From Akkermansiaceae bacterium (GTDB lineage Bacteria > Verrucomicrobiota > Verrucomicrobiia > Verrucomicrobiales > Akkermansiaceae), in contig JAJQCV010000112.1 in the NCBI GenBank assembly GCA_021202525.1, forward strand, positions 1 through 62,015: a DNA stretch of 62,015 nucleotides. The letters run 5' to 3'. The notes under the pieces were generated by a model. That model was not told the DNA's origin. It saw nothing but the letters and a program-made list of their open reading frames with translations, and did no database searches. Within the stretch, counting starts at the first letter, position 1, and every line of letters starts with the position of its first letter. The position numbers and the translations under genes were made by a program. This document shows, piece by piece, positions 8,686 through 17,188 of this stretch.

Positions 8686-8714
8686 TTGACTTTCGTTTTT
8701 CCCGTTTCTAGTAT
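8686..8714 (+). promoter_or_regulatory. Sigma-70 type promoter for the multispanning protein gene
   Basis: TTGACT at 8686-8691, exactly 17 bases, then TAGTAT at 8709-8714, giving a predicted start of transcription near 8721. This lies downstream of the longest possible ATG at 8717 and so favours translation from 8735 or, more likely, 8762/8765. Confidence 0.6.
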
Positions 8715-8761
8715 GCGTGCCCCGGCCGGGAACCATGGCCGGGCAGTCAGGGAATTTACTT

Positions 8762-10546
8762 ATGATGAAACAGGTCTGGAGATGGATATCACTTTTGCCC
8801 CTGCTTCATCCGGTATGGTTCAATATCATCCTGCTGGTTCTTGCCTGGAGTATTGTCGGCGTCGCCTACCAGTCCAATGACGATTTGGTGATCGCCTCCG
8901 TGCTGGACGGCTGGGGCGATCCTTCCTATGCCGATGCGCACGTCATTTTCGTCAATCCCCTGCTGACGAGGTTTCTTTTAGTGCTTGCCCCCGTCCTGGG
9001 CGGATTGTCCGTCTGGCCGGTGTTTCTGGCCATTGCCACGCTGTCCAGCGGAGCCGCCATTTTCACGATGCTTACGGCGCATGCCCGCAAGGCGCGCAGC
9101 TATGATTTCACGACGCTCGTGCTGCTGCTGGTATGGCTGCTGATCATGCCCGGTTTTTATGCCGCCCTGCAATTCAGCCATGCCGCGTTTCTCGTAGGAT
9201 TCACCGGCGTGCTTACCTGCCTGAAGCATGGTTCCTCATCCTGGTGGAAGCTGGCTGCGGGCGTCTTTTTGTGTGTTTTGGGGAGCATGATCCGGCTGGA
9301 TGCGGCCCTGGTGTGCGATGCCTTTTTCGGGGCGGTGCTGGCAGCGGGGAGCATGGACGGCTTCCGTCCCTCCTGGGAGAAGATTCGTTCCCGGGGGCGC
9401 CTCTGGGGAGCCCTGGCATGCGTGTTTGCCTTTTCCTACGGGTTGAACGGATACAACAGGCATGTCCACCGCAGCGTGTTTGAGGGATGTGACGTGGCTG
9501 CCTGGAACGAGGCCCGCGCCTTGTTGTCCGATACATCCCCCATCCGTTCGGAGAACGAGTACGAATGTGCTTCCTACGGGGTGTTTGCCAACGACATCAA
9601 GATGGTGCAGATGTTCACGAATTGCGATATGGAGGTGTTCAACACCGACTACCTGAGAAGACTCAGGCTGGCGCGGGACGGGAACGATTTCTGGCCCAGG
9701 ATGTGGATCCGCGGAGAAAAGGCCCTGCATTTGTTTTCCTGGGATTCCATCGTGGACCTTCTGCCCTGCTGGATTTTATTTGGCCTGGCCTGCCGCGCCT
9801 CTTTCCGCCGCGGGGATTCTCCGGCGCTCCTGTGGTGTGTGGGCGGCCTTTTGGTGCTTGTTCTGCTGTACATGGCCAGCATAGACCGCCTGTATTTCCG
9901 GGTGGTGTATCCCACATTCCTGATTGCCGGGTTATGCCTGCTCAGGCCGGAGCATTTCCAGGCCGTCCGTGTCAAATGGACGGGGAAGGGGGCGTTGACG
10001 GGCAGCTTGCCCATGTTCTGCGCGTTTGCCGTCTCCCTTTCCCAGGCGTGCGCCGCCGTCTGGGAGGCCAATATGGAGTCGTTTTCCCCGGAGGCGGGAC
10101 GCCTGCTATGCGAACGGGTGGACCGGGAGCCGGAGTCCCTGTTTTGTGTCCAGATGTCCGGCGGCACTATTGATGACCTGGCCCCCGGGCAGTCCGTCTT
10201 CCGCAAGGCGTGGAGCTGTTCCCGGAAGAACGTGGTGACGTTGGGCGGATGGAATTTTCCGCTGAAGCCCGTGCAGAAGAAGTTGCAGGAAATGGGCTGG
10301 AACGGACAGACCGCCCTGAATCTTTGCCGCGATAATGTCTATATCGTCTGTCTGACGCCCCAGGGAGACCTTTCCGATATGGACAGTAAGTTTTTTACAA
10401 TGCTTTGCCGCCACATATGGGAACACCACGGTATCCGCACAGCATGGCACCTGGATGAGAATATTGAAGGGGTTCGCATTTATCGCCTCCGCAAGACCTG
10501 GTTCCAGCCCGGCAGGGACGGCAGGGAGCGCCCTCCGGTTTTATAG
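8762..10546 (+). CDS. Large multispanning membrane protein, putative GT-C type glycosyltransferase
   Basis: About 594 residues: roughly ten membrane spans in the first 400 residues, then a soluble region of about 170. An acidic loop after the first span (SNDDLVIASVLDGWGD) resembles the DD-type first-loop motif of lipid-sugar-dependent GT-C enzymes. It ends the amino-sugar cassette and could be the transferase that moves the flipped sugar to its envelope acceptor (an ArnT analogue), but no specific family is recognised. The ATGs at 8717 and 8735 are poor candidates, because the promoter at 8686-8714 would start RNA at about 8721. 8762 or 8765 is chosen. Confidence 0.75.
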   Translation: MMKQVWRWISLLPLLHPVWFNIILLVLAWSIVGVAYQSNDDLVIASVLDGWGDPSYADAHVIFVNPLLTRFLLVLAPVLGGLSVWPVFLAIATLSSGAAIFTMLTAHARKARSYDFTTLVLLLVWLLIMPGFYAALQFSHAAFLVGFTGVLTCLKHGSSSWWKLAAGVFLCVLGSMIRLDAALVCDAFFGAVLAAGSMDGFRPSWEKIRSRGRLWGALACVFAFSYGLNGYNRHVHRSVFEGCDVAAWNEARALLSDTSPIRSENEYECASYGVFANDIKMVQMFTNCDMEVFNTDYLRRLRLARDGNDFWPRMWIRGEKALHLFSWDSIVDLLPCWILFGLACRASFRRGDSPALLWCVGGLLVLVLLYMASIDRLYFRVVYPTFLIAGLCLLRPEHFQAVRVKWTGKGALTGSLPMFCAFAVSLSQACAAVWEANMESFSPEAGRLLCERVDREPESLFCVQMSGGTIDDLAPGQSVFRKAWSCSRKNVVTLGGWNFPLKPVQKKLQEMGWNGQTALNLCRDNVYIVCLTPQGDLSDMDSKFFTMLCRHIWEHHGIRTAWHLDENIEGVRIYRLRKTWFQPGRDGRERPPVL

Positions 10547-10565
10547 GGGGCCCGGTCCGGATAAC

Positions 10566-10597
10566 AAAAATCCCCCGGTTGGCGGACCGGGGGATGA
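10566..10597 (-). terminator. Rho-independent terminator after the 10624 gene
   Basis: A perfect 10-base stem (10570-10579 with 10586-10595, core CCCCCGG/CCGGGGG) and a 6-base loop. Read on the minus strand it is followed by a T run. It lies 28 bases past the stop of the minus-strand secreted-protein gene and between convergent genes. Confidence 0.8.
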
Positions 10598-10623
10598 AAA
10601 AAGGCGCAGCCTGCAAGGCTCCC

Positions 10624-11721
10624 TTAAAAGCGCGGCGGGCCTCCCGGCTGCCGGCGGGTGGTGCGGTCTTCACGGAGTTTTTCCTTTTCCGCCGGGGTCA
10701 GGAGCAGGTATTCCAGGTCCCGGATGGCCCGCTGCTTGTCGTTGGGGTCCTTGATGCCGGGAAGCAGGCTCTTCATCTTGTCCAGAGAAGCAACCTGGTC
10801 ACCGAGTTCAAAGCAGGCTTTTTCCCGTTCCCACTGCCTTTTAAGCAGGAAGTTGGCTTTTTCCACTTCAGCCGTTTTCTTGTCGCTGGCGGTGTTGTTC
10901 ATCAGCAGAGCCAGTTCCAGACCGATGCGCTTGTTCCAGAGTTTGCGGAAGTTTTCCACATCCTTGTTTTCCTTGTAAGGGGCCAGGAGCACGCGGTCGA
11001 AGATGCCGTTGAGGTCCATCAGGTTGTCCGGCAGGGTTTCCGACCGGTAGTCGCTGATGTTCAGGTAAGTGCGGATGACGTCGCTGGCTCCGCCCACCAT
11101 GGCGAGCTGTTCGCCCACATCCTTGGCGTTGGCGGCCACTTCATCCAGCATGGACAGCACGCTGGGGGAAATGTTGATTTCGCGCTCGCTTTTTTCCGCC
11201 TCTGCTTTTTTCAGGCAGAGCAGCATCCATTTGCACTGGAGCTGCAGGGCCTTTTTAAAGCCGGGAGCCACATTGTTGCCCGTGTTCTGCTTGCGCCAGT
11301 TGGAGAAGGCGGAGCTGGGGCTTTCATTCTGGCTGCTGCCGTTGCTGCGGCCATTGTTGCCGCCTCTGCCGCCATTCATGGCGGGCATGCGCATCATCCG
11401 GTAACCGCCGCCCCCGCCGCGGTTCAGCATGCGGGACATCATGCTGGTGGGATTCAGGAACCGGTCTTTCATGGCATCCACGTAGAGTTTCATGGCGGCG
11501 TTTTCCGTGGCGATGGCGGTTGTCAGGGCGGCCACGGCTTTTTGAAGACGGGCCGAACTGGTGTTCAGGTGCCCGGTTTTGACTTCCTTGAGCCATTCCG
11601 TCGCTTCTTTTCTGGCGGAATCGGAAAGCAGTTCCTGGGCCTGGCAAAAGCCGGAACCCATGACAAGGAGGATGAGCGCGGAAAGCGCCGGACGTTTATA
11701 CAGGGGATTGAAGTGTATCAT
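10624..11721 (-). CDS. Secreted protein of unknown function with a Gly/Asn/Ser-rich linker
   Basis: 365 residues. A signal peptide ends near GFCQA (about residue 28). A helical region follows, then a low-complexity stretch rich in Gly, Arg, Asn and Ser (about 100-135), a long charged helical region, and a basic Arg/Pro/Gly tail. No domain is recognised. It is probably periplasmic or surface-associated. It is transcribed alone: the bioA terminator lies upstream and its own terminator downstream. Confidence 0.72.
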   Translation of the reverse strand: MIHFNPLYKRPALSALILLVMGSGFCQAQELLSDSARKEATEWLKEVKTGHLNTSSARLQKAVAALTTAIATENAAMKLYVDAMKDRFLNPTSMMSRMLNRGGGGGYRMMRMPAMNGGRGGNNGRSNGSSQNESPSSAFSNWRKQNTGNNVAPGFKKALQLQCKWMLLCLKKAEAEKSEREINISPSVLSMLDEVAANAKDVGEQLAMVGGASDVIRTYLNISDYRSETLPDNLMDLNGIFDRVLLAPYKENKDVENFRKLWNKRIGLELALLMNNTASDKKTAEVEKANFLLKRQWEREKACFELGDQVASLDKMKSLLPGIKDPNDKQRAIRDLEYLLLTPAEKEKLREDRTTRRQPGGPPRF

Positions 11722-11790
11722 GACGGTATGGAGGGTTTACAGGGTATTTTAACAAACACCGCGCATGAAAAAAAAGTTTCATCTTTCCTC

Positions 11791-11812
11791 AAAAAAAATT
11801 GCCGGGCAATTG
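11791..11812 (-). terminator. Candidate rho-independent terminator of the bio operon
   Basis: On the minus strand AATTGC-CCG-GCAATT is followed by a run of eight T. The stem is short and AT-rich, but the U-tract is strong and the position, about 20 bases past the bioA stop, is right. Confidence 0.55.
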
Positions 11813-11830
11813 TTTTACTGCGGAAAATGT

Positions 11831-13180
11831 TTATCCCAGCACTTTCCGGATGCAGGCGGCACAGATGGAAACAGCCTCCTGCATTTCTTCCGGAGAGATA
11901 ATGAGAGGCGGGTTGAAGTACAGCACGTTGCCCAGCGGGCGGAGCAGCAGTCCCTGTTTCAGGGCTTCCTTGTAAATCTGGTAGCCCAGGCGGCGTTCGG
12001 AGGGGAAGCTTTTCCTGCTTTCCCGGTCTTCCACCAGTTCAATGGCGTTGACGAGTCCCAGATGGCGGATTTCCCCCACATGGGGATGATCTCCCAGGGC
12101 ATCCACGATTAATTGATGGAAGAAGGGGGCCTTTTCCCGTGCACGGGGAATGATTTGTTCTTCATCCAGCACTTTCAGAACAGCCAGCGCGGCGGAACAG
12201 CCCAGAGGGTTGCCGGCATAGGTGTGGCTGTGCATGAAGGCTTTCCCCTCCCGGTAGTCCGCGTAAAAGGCATCGTAGATTTTTTGCGTGGTGATGGCGA
12301 TGGACATGGGCATGTAACCGCCGGTCAATCCTTTGGAGATGCACATGATGTCCGGGGTGATTCCCGCCTGGTCGCACGCGAACATGCTGCCCGTACGGCC
12401 AAATCCCGTGGCGATTTCATCCGCAATGAGATGGACGCCGTAGGAATCGCACAGAGTGCGAAGTTTGGCAAGGTAGAAAGGCGGGTACATTCTCATGCCG
12501 GCCGATCCCTGGAGCAGAGGTTCCACCAGCAGGGCGGCGCATTCCTCACCGTGGCGCGCGAATACTTCCTGTGCCGCGTCAATACATTCCGCCTGGCAAC
12601 ATCCCCGTTTTTTCCCTTTGGGGCAGCGGTAGCAGTCCGGGGCGGGAATGCGCACGATGTCCAGCAGAAGCGGCTTATAGAGTTCCGAGTACAGGTCCAG
12701 GCCGCCGACGGACAAGGCGCCCAGGGTTTCCCCGTGGTAGCCGTCGCTCAGGGACATGAAGCGCACTTTCCGGCGGTTGCCCGTCTGGTAATGGTACTGG
12801 AAGCTCATCTTCATCGCGGATTCGATGGAAGCCGAGCCGTTGTCGGAAAAATTGAATTTGCAGAGTCCCGCCGGAATTTTTTTCATCAGTTCCTCACACA
12901 GGGTGATGGCGGGTTTATGCGAGAAGTTGGCGAAGATGACGTGCTCCAGGGAATCAAGCTGGTTCTTGATAGCCTGGCTGATTTTGGGATGGCAATGGCC
13001 CAGCAGGTTGCACCACCAGGAACTGACGACGTCCATGTAGCGCTTGCCGTCCACGTCGTACAGGTTGATTCCCCGGCCGTGGTCGATGACGATGGGGGGC
13101 AGCGTTTCATAGTCCTTCATCTGGGAACAGGGATGCCAGATGTATTCCAGATCTTTTTTTGACCAGTCAGCGTGATTCAT
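11831..13180 (-). CDS. bioA: Adenosylmethionine-8-amino-7-oxononanoate aminotransferase
   Basis: 449 residues; class III PLP aminotransferase. Visible landmarks are WHPCSQMKDYE near the start, SSWWCNLLGHCHP, SDGYHGETLGA, the ADEIATGFGRTG motif and the Schiff-base lysine in CISKGLTGG. The enzyme makes 7,8-diaminopelargonic acid with SAM as amino donor, the third step before biotin. It follows bioB after 35 bases in a two-gene unit. bioF and bioD are not in the window. I see no BirA-type operator. Confidence 0.96.
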   Translation of the reverse strand: MNHADWSKKDLEYIWHPCSQMKDYETLPPIVIDHGRGINLYDVDGKRYMDVVSSWWCNLLGHCHPKISQAIKNQLDSLEHVIFANFSHKPAITLCEELMKKIPAGLCKFNFSDNGSASIESAMKMSFQYHYQTGNRRKVRFMSLSDGYHGETLGALSVGGLDLYSELYKPLLLDIVRIPAPDCYRCPKGKKRGCCQAECIDAAQEVFARHGEECAALLVEPLLQGSAGMRMYPPFYLAKLRTLCDSYGVHLIADEIATGFGRTGSMFACDQAGITPDIMCISKGLTGGYMPMSIAITTQKIYDAFYADYREGKAFMHSHTYAGNPLGCSAALAVLKVLDEEQIIPRAREKAPFFHQLIVDALGDHPHVGEIRHLGLVNAIELVEDRESRKSFPSERRLGYQIYKEALKQGLLLRPLGNVLYFNPPLIISPEEMQEAVSICAACIRKVLG

Positions 13181-13215
13181 GATGAAGGGGGAGGGGTGGC
13201 AAGCCGGGGAGGAGC

Positions 13216-14181
13216 TTATCTCATGCGGACTTCATATCCCAGTTCCGCGAGCATGGCCAGATCCTCTCTGATCGTTACTCCGGAGGTGGTGAGCATGTCG
13301 CCGGAAATGGCGGCGTTTGCCCCGGACATGAAGATTTTCCGGCCATGGTCCCGCATGGTGTTCCGCCCTGCGGCAATGCGGACGAATCCGTCCGGCATGA
13401 TGAAGCGCACCAGCGCCACGATGCGCAATTGTTCTTCCTCTCCCAGCGGCGTCATGTCCGCATAGGGAGTGCCGGGAATGGGGGTCAGGAAGTTGATGGG
13501 GGCGGATTTGATACCCAGGGCGGCAATATCCATGTACATGTCAATTCTGTCTTCCCATGTTTCTCCCAGCCCCATGATACCGCCGCTGCATACTTCCAGC
13601 CCGGCTTCCATGGCCCATTTGATCGTCTGAATCTTGTCGTCGTACGTGTGGGTGGTGCAGATGTTCGGGAAGTTGCGGCGGGAGGTTTCCAGGTTGTTGT
13701 GGTAACGGGTGACGCCCGCCGCCTTCAACTGCTCGCAGTGCTTTTTGGAGAGAAGACCGTGAGAGGCGCACAGGGAGATGCCGCATTGAGCGGCAATGTT
13801 CCTGTAGCTGGCGCAGAGCTGTTCCACGTCCGCATCCGTCAGCCTTTTGCCGGAGGTGACAATGGAGTAGCGCAGTATTCCCTTGTTTTCATTGTATCTG
13901 GCTCCCGCCAGCAGCGCTTCGTCGCTCAGCAGGGGGTATTCCTCCACAGCCGTGGCGTAGTGCGCGGACTGGGCGCAGTATTTGCAGTTTTCCGAGCATC
14001 TGCCGCTGCGGCCGTTGATGATGGTGCAGAGGTCGAAGATGTTTCCGCAGAAATGTTCCCGGATGGTATTGGCTGCCCGGCACAATTCTTCCAGCGGCTC
14101 CCGGCGCAGGGCCAGCAGTTCTTCTCTGGTGCATGTTCCGCCCTGGAGCACCCTGGAAAGAAGGGAAGAAGTAAGATTCAT
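13216..14181 (-). CDS. bioB: Biotin synthase
   Basis: 321 residues; radical SAM enzyme that inserts sulfur into dethiobiotin. The [4Fe-4S] ligands are C62, C66 and C69 in RCSENCKYCAQS, and the YHNNLETS patch is the family's substrate-binding segment. It needs Fe-S clusters, which links it to the suf genes about 4 kb away. It is first in the bioB-bioA unit. A TTGACG-17-AATCTT element about 20-60 bases upstream could be its promoter, but the -10 is weak. Confidence 0.96.
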   Translation of the reverse strand: MNLTSSLLSRVLQGGTCTREELLALRREPLEELCRAANTIREHFCGNIFDLCTIINGRSGRCSENCKYCAQSAHYATAVEEYPLLSDEALLAGARYNENKGILRYSIVTSGKRLTDADVEQLCASYRNIAAQCGISLCASHGLLSKKHCEQLKAAGVTRYHNNLETSRRNFPNICTTHTYDDKIQTIKWAMEAGLEVCSGGIMGLGETWEDRIDMYMDIAALGIKSAPINFLTPIPGTPYADMTPLGEEEQLRIVALVRFIMPDGFVRIAAGRNTMRDHGRKIFMSGANAAISGDMLTTSGVTIREDLAMLAELGYEVRMR

Positions 14182-14265
14182 GCGGGAAAGATTACCTCCG
14201 GCGCGTGGTACGTCAAGGGTAGAGTTGAAGGGGGCCGGGGATGGAAGCTCCCGTTTCTGCCCGCA

Positions 14266-15762
14266 TTATTTGTCCGTTTGTTCCGGGGCCTTGTAGCGCA
14301 GAGCCGGGAAGCCGGGAGAGGGTTTATACTCTTTGTCCAGAACGGAGACGGCCATCTTGATGAGGTCGCGGCGGCTGGAAGCGAGGTTGTGCGTTTCCGA
14401 GGGGTCCCTGGAGATGTCGTATACTTCCCAGTTGGCCGGTTTTTTACCGGGAAAGAGATTGCGGCGCATGACTTTCATTGTGTCGAAGCGCACCGCTACC
14501 TGGCCTCCGTAGCCGCCGCCGGCCCAGACCAGGGGGCGCCGGTCTTTCAGAGCCGTTTTTTTGCCGAGCAGGATGGGGGAAAGGTCCGTGCCGAGCGGAG
14601 AGCCTGCATCAGCCCCCGCCAGGGTGCACAGCGTGGGCATCACATCGGCATGGAATGCCGGCTGGGTGATGATTCTGCCGGGAGAGATTTTTCCGGGCCA
14701 GCGGATGATGCCCGGGACCCTGATTCCTCCTTCGTAAAGCTGGCCTTTCAGTCCTTTCAGGCTGCCCACGGAGTTGAAGAATGCATGGTCCACGCCGCCT
14801 GCATCGTGCGTCGTGCCGTTGTCGCTGGTGAAGATGACGATGGTGTTTTTCTCAAGACCGCATGTTTCCAGCGTTTTCAGCAGGCGCCCCACGTTGTGGT
14901 CCATCTGGGAGATCATGCCGGCATAGGCCGCCCTGGGGCGGGGATGGGGCAGATAGCCGTTTTCTCCCCGGTAGGGGCGCTTGTCCCAGTCGCGCGGGTA
15001 ACGGTCAATCCATTCCTGCAGGGGCTGGATGGCCACGTGGGGTTCCAGCGGGGCGTAATACAGGAAGAAGGGCTTTTTCCCGTGTGCCTGCCGTCTGACG
15101 AATTCCAGCATTTTATCTGCCATTAAATCGGAACTGTGCTTTTCCGCGCGGTAGGCGTCCGCCAGCACTTCCCCCTGGGGCTGGGAACCGTGCCCGATGG
15201 TGGCAGCGGTCAGGGAGGTGTTGAGCATTTCCTTTTTCCCGTCGTTCCAGAGGTAGGGAGGATAGTAGGTGTGGCAGGCTTTCTGGTCCGTGTAACCGTA
15301 GAACCTGTCCACGCCGTGCTTGTCCGGGGCTCCGGTGGATCCGAAGTCGCCTATGCCCCATTTGCCGAATACCGCGGTGGTGTAGCCGGCTTTTTTCAGG
15401 GCTTCCGGGAGCGTATAGGTTTCCGTTCTGATGGGCCAGTCTCCCTTGAGGTCCCGCCAGTTTTCGCGGGCATCCACGCGTTTCAGGTCCTGAACGTCGC
15501 AATTGCCCGTGTGTTTGCCGGTCAGCAGGACGTTGCGGGACGGGGAGCAGACCGGAGCGCCGGAATAGAAGTATACCCATCGCTGGCCTTCGGAAGCCAG
15601 CCTGTCGAGATTCGGGGTCCTGATTTTTTTCTGCCCGTAGCATCCCACTTCCGCCCATCCCAGATCATCTGCGTTAATGAGCACGATATTGGGGCGTTCC
15701 GCCCCGGCCGCATGCATGAGGAGAAGGAGTATGGCCAAGTAACAGGAACGGGGAAAGTACAT
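14266..15762 (-). CDS. Secreted type-I sulfatase (formylglycine-dependent)
   Basis: 498 residues from ATG 15762, which gives a clean signal peptide (MYFPRSCYLAILLLLMHAAGA). The metal-binding DD is at 32-33 and the sulfatase signature CSPSR at 72-76, where Cys would be oxidised to formylglycine. TSDNGTTHDAGG and KWGIGDFG are further landmarks. It likely removes sulfate from mucin glycans in the periplasm or outside. The frame is open back to 15987, but that would overlap sufD and lose the signal peptide. No maturase gene is in the window. The glycan substrate is unknown. Confidence 0.9.
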   Translation of the reverse strand: MYFPRSCYLAILLLLMHAAGAERPNIVLINADDLGWAEVGCYGQKKIRTPNLDRLASEGQRWVYFYSGAPVCSPSRNVLLTGKHTGNCDVQDLKRVDARENWRDLKGDWPIRTETYTLPEALKKAGYTTAVFGKWGIGDFGSTGAPDKHGVDRFYGYTDQKACHTYYPPYLWNDGKKEMLNTSLTAATIGHGSQPQGEVLADAYRAEKHSSDLMADKMLEFVRRQAHGKKPFFLYYAPLEPHVAIQPLQEWIDRYPRDWDKRPYRGENGYLPHPRPRAAYAGMISQMDHNVGRLLKTLETCGLEKNTIVIFTSDNGTTHDAGGVDHAFFNSVGSLKGLKGQLYEGGIRVPGIIRWPGKISPGRIITQPAFHADVMPTLCTLAGADAGSPLGTDLSPILLGKKTALKDRRPLVWAGGGYGGQVAVRFDTMKVMRRNLFPGKKPANWEVYDISRDPSETHNLASSRRDLIKMAVSVLDKEYKPSPGFPALRYKAPEQTDK

Positions 15763-15922
15763 GCTGTAAGTACAGTCCCGGGAAGCATGAAATTTCATGA
15801 AACAGGACCAATCCGGAACGGCTGCCGCGTTCCGGAATGACGGTGGAGTCCTGCTCCTGCCGGCTGAAAAACCGTTGATGGCCGCCGGAGGACGGTCCGG
15901 GACGTATCCGGAGAAACGGAGA

Positions 15923-17179
15923 TCAGGACAGGACAATGTTTTCCACCGCGGTGCGGATGGCTTCATCGCTGAATTGGTCCAGGGCATCTTTCAGGAAGCC
16001 CCGGGCAATCATGCTGCGGGCCGTCTGCTCCGGAATACCGCGCGAAAGAAGGTAAAAGATTTCTTCCGGGGAGATGGACGACGTGGCAGAGCCGTGGGAA
16101 CACTGCACCCTGTCCGCAAGGATTTCCAGACCCGGAATGGAGTTGGTTTCCGCCTGCGGACTGAGGATCAGGTTGCGGTTGCTCTGGTAGGCGCTGGTGT
16201 CGTGCGCTCCCTCCTCCACCAGGATCATGCCGCTGAAAACGCTGGCGGAGTCGTCGTCCAGCACGCTGGCATAAAACAGATTGCTGGAGGCTCCGCGGTA
16301 GCGGTGCCTCTGGTAGGTCCGCTGGTCCAGTTGCTTGCGTTCCTTCAGATGATTGGCGGAGAGCAGGCGCACATGGGCTCCGTCGCCCGTCAGGATGCAG
16401 ACTGTTTCCTGCCTGGTCCATGCCGCGCCCGGATGGCTGACCAGGTGTTCCATTTCCGCGGAGTCGTCCGCCGTGATATGGCTGAGCTCCACGGCACGGG
16501 ACCGGGTGTTGAGTTCCTGCACCAAGGCGTATTTGACGGAGGAAGCGGAAGAAAGATGGTGCTGTTGCAGGGCTCCGCAGAATTGCATGCCGTGGTCTGC
16601 ACTGATGTGACGCTCCAGAATGCGGAGACGGCCTCCGCTTTCCGCGATGACCAGTGTGCAGGGGAAGACGGCTACGTTGTCTCCGGAGATGAAGTGGAAT
16701 ATTTCCAGAGGCCGGGAGATTTCCCTGTCCGCCACGATGACGAGTCCATTGTGCTGAAGGGTCGCGTTCAGCGCGGCCAGACGTTCGGAGCCGAGCATTT
16801 CCGGCATGTTTTCCAGATGTTTCCGTGCCAGGTCCGGGTATTGGAGAATAAAGTCTTCCATATCCATGACGGAGAGTCCTTCCGGGAGTTCCTCCGGCAT
16901 GGAGACGGGCAGCCCGTTGGCATACACCACCCGGAGGGCGTCCGGCATGGAGGCATGGTCCCGGATGATGGCTGCCAGGGTTTGGGGGTCCAGGGGAGAT
17001 GCCGCTTCAAATCCTTCCAGGGATTCGTTGGCGGGAGCGCCGAACCGCCATGATTCCATGCGGCGGGAAGGTTCGGGAAGCTGTGCCGCCCGTTCTTTCA
17101 TTTGCCTGTGGCGCGCTTCAAACCATTCGGGGAGGAAGCCTGCCGGAAACTGTTCGTCGTTGAGCAATTGATTCATCAT
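15923..17179 (-). CDS. sufD: Fe-S cluster assembly protein SufD
   Basis: 418 residues; SufB/SufD beta-helix scaffold family, with the C-terminal DRVQCSHGSATSSISPEEIFYLLSRG pattern typical of the family (only part shown by its residues CSHGS). It partners SufB and the ATPase SufC in the scaffold complex. It is the last gene of the unit and starts 9 bases after sufB. The sulfatase downstream is 160 bases away and probably separate. Confidence 0.92.
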   Translation of the reverse strand: MMNQLLNDEQFPAGFLPEWFEARHRQMKERAAQLPEPSRRMESWRFGAPANESLEGFEAASPLDPQTLAAIIRDHASMPDALRVVYANGLPVSMPEELPEGLSVMDMEDFILQYPDLARKHLENMPEMLGSERLAALNATLQHNGLVIVADREISRPLEIFHFISGDNVAVFPCTLVIAESGGRLRILERHISADHGMQFCGALQQHHLSSASSVKYALVQELNTRSRAVELSHITADDSAEMEHLVSHPGAAWTRQETVCILTGDGAHVRLLSANHLKERKQLDQRTYQRHRYRGASSNLFYASVLDDDSASVFSGMILVEEGAHDTSAYQSNRNLILSPQAETNSIPGLEILADRVQCSHGSATSSISPEEIFYLLSRGIPEQTARSMIARGFLKDALDQFSDEAIRTAVENIVLS

Positions 17180-17188
17180 TTCCTTCCT

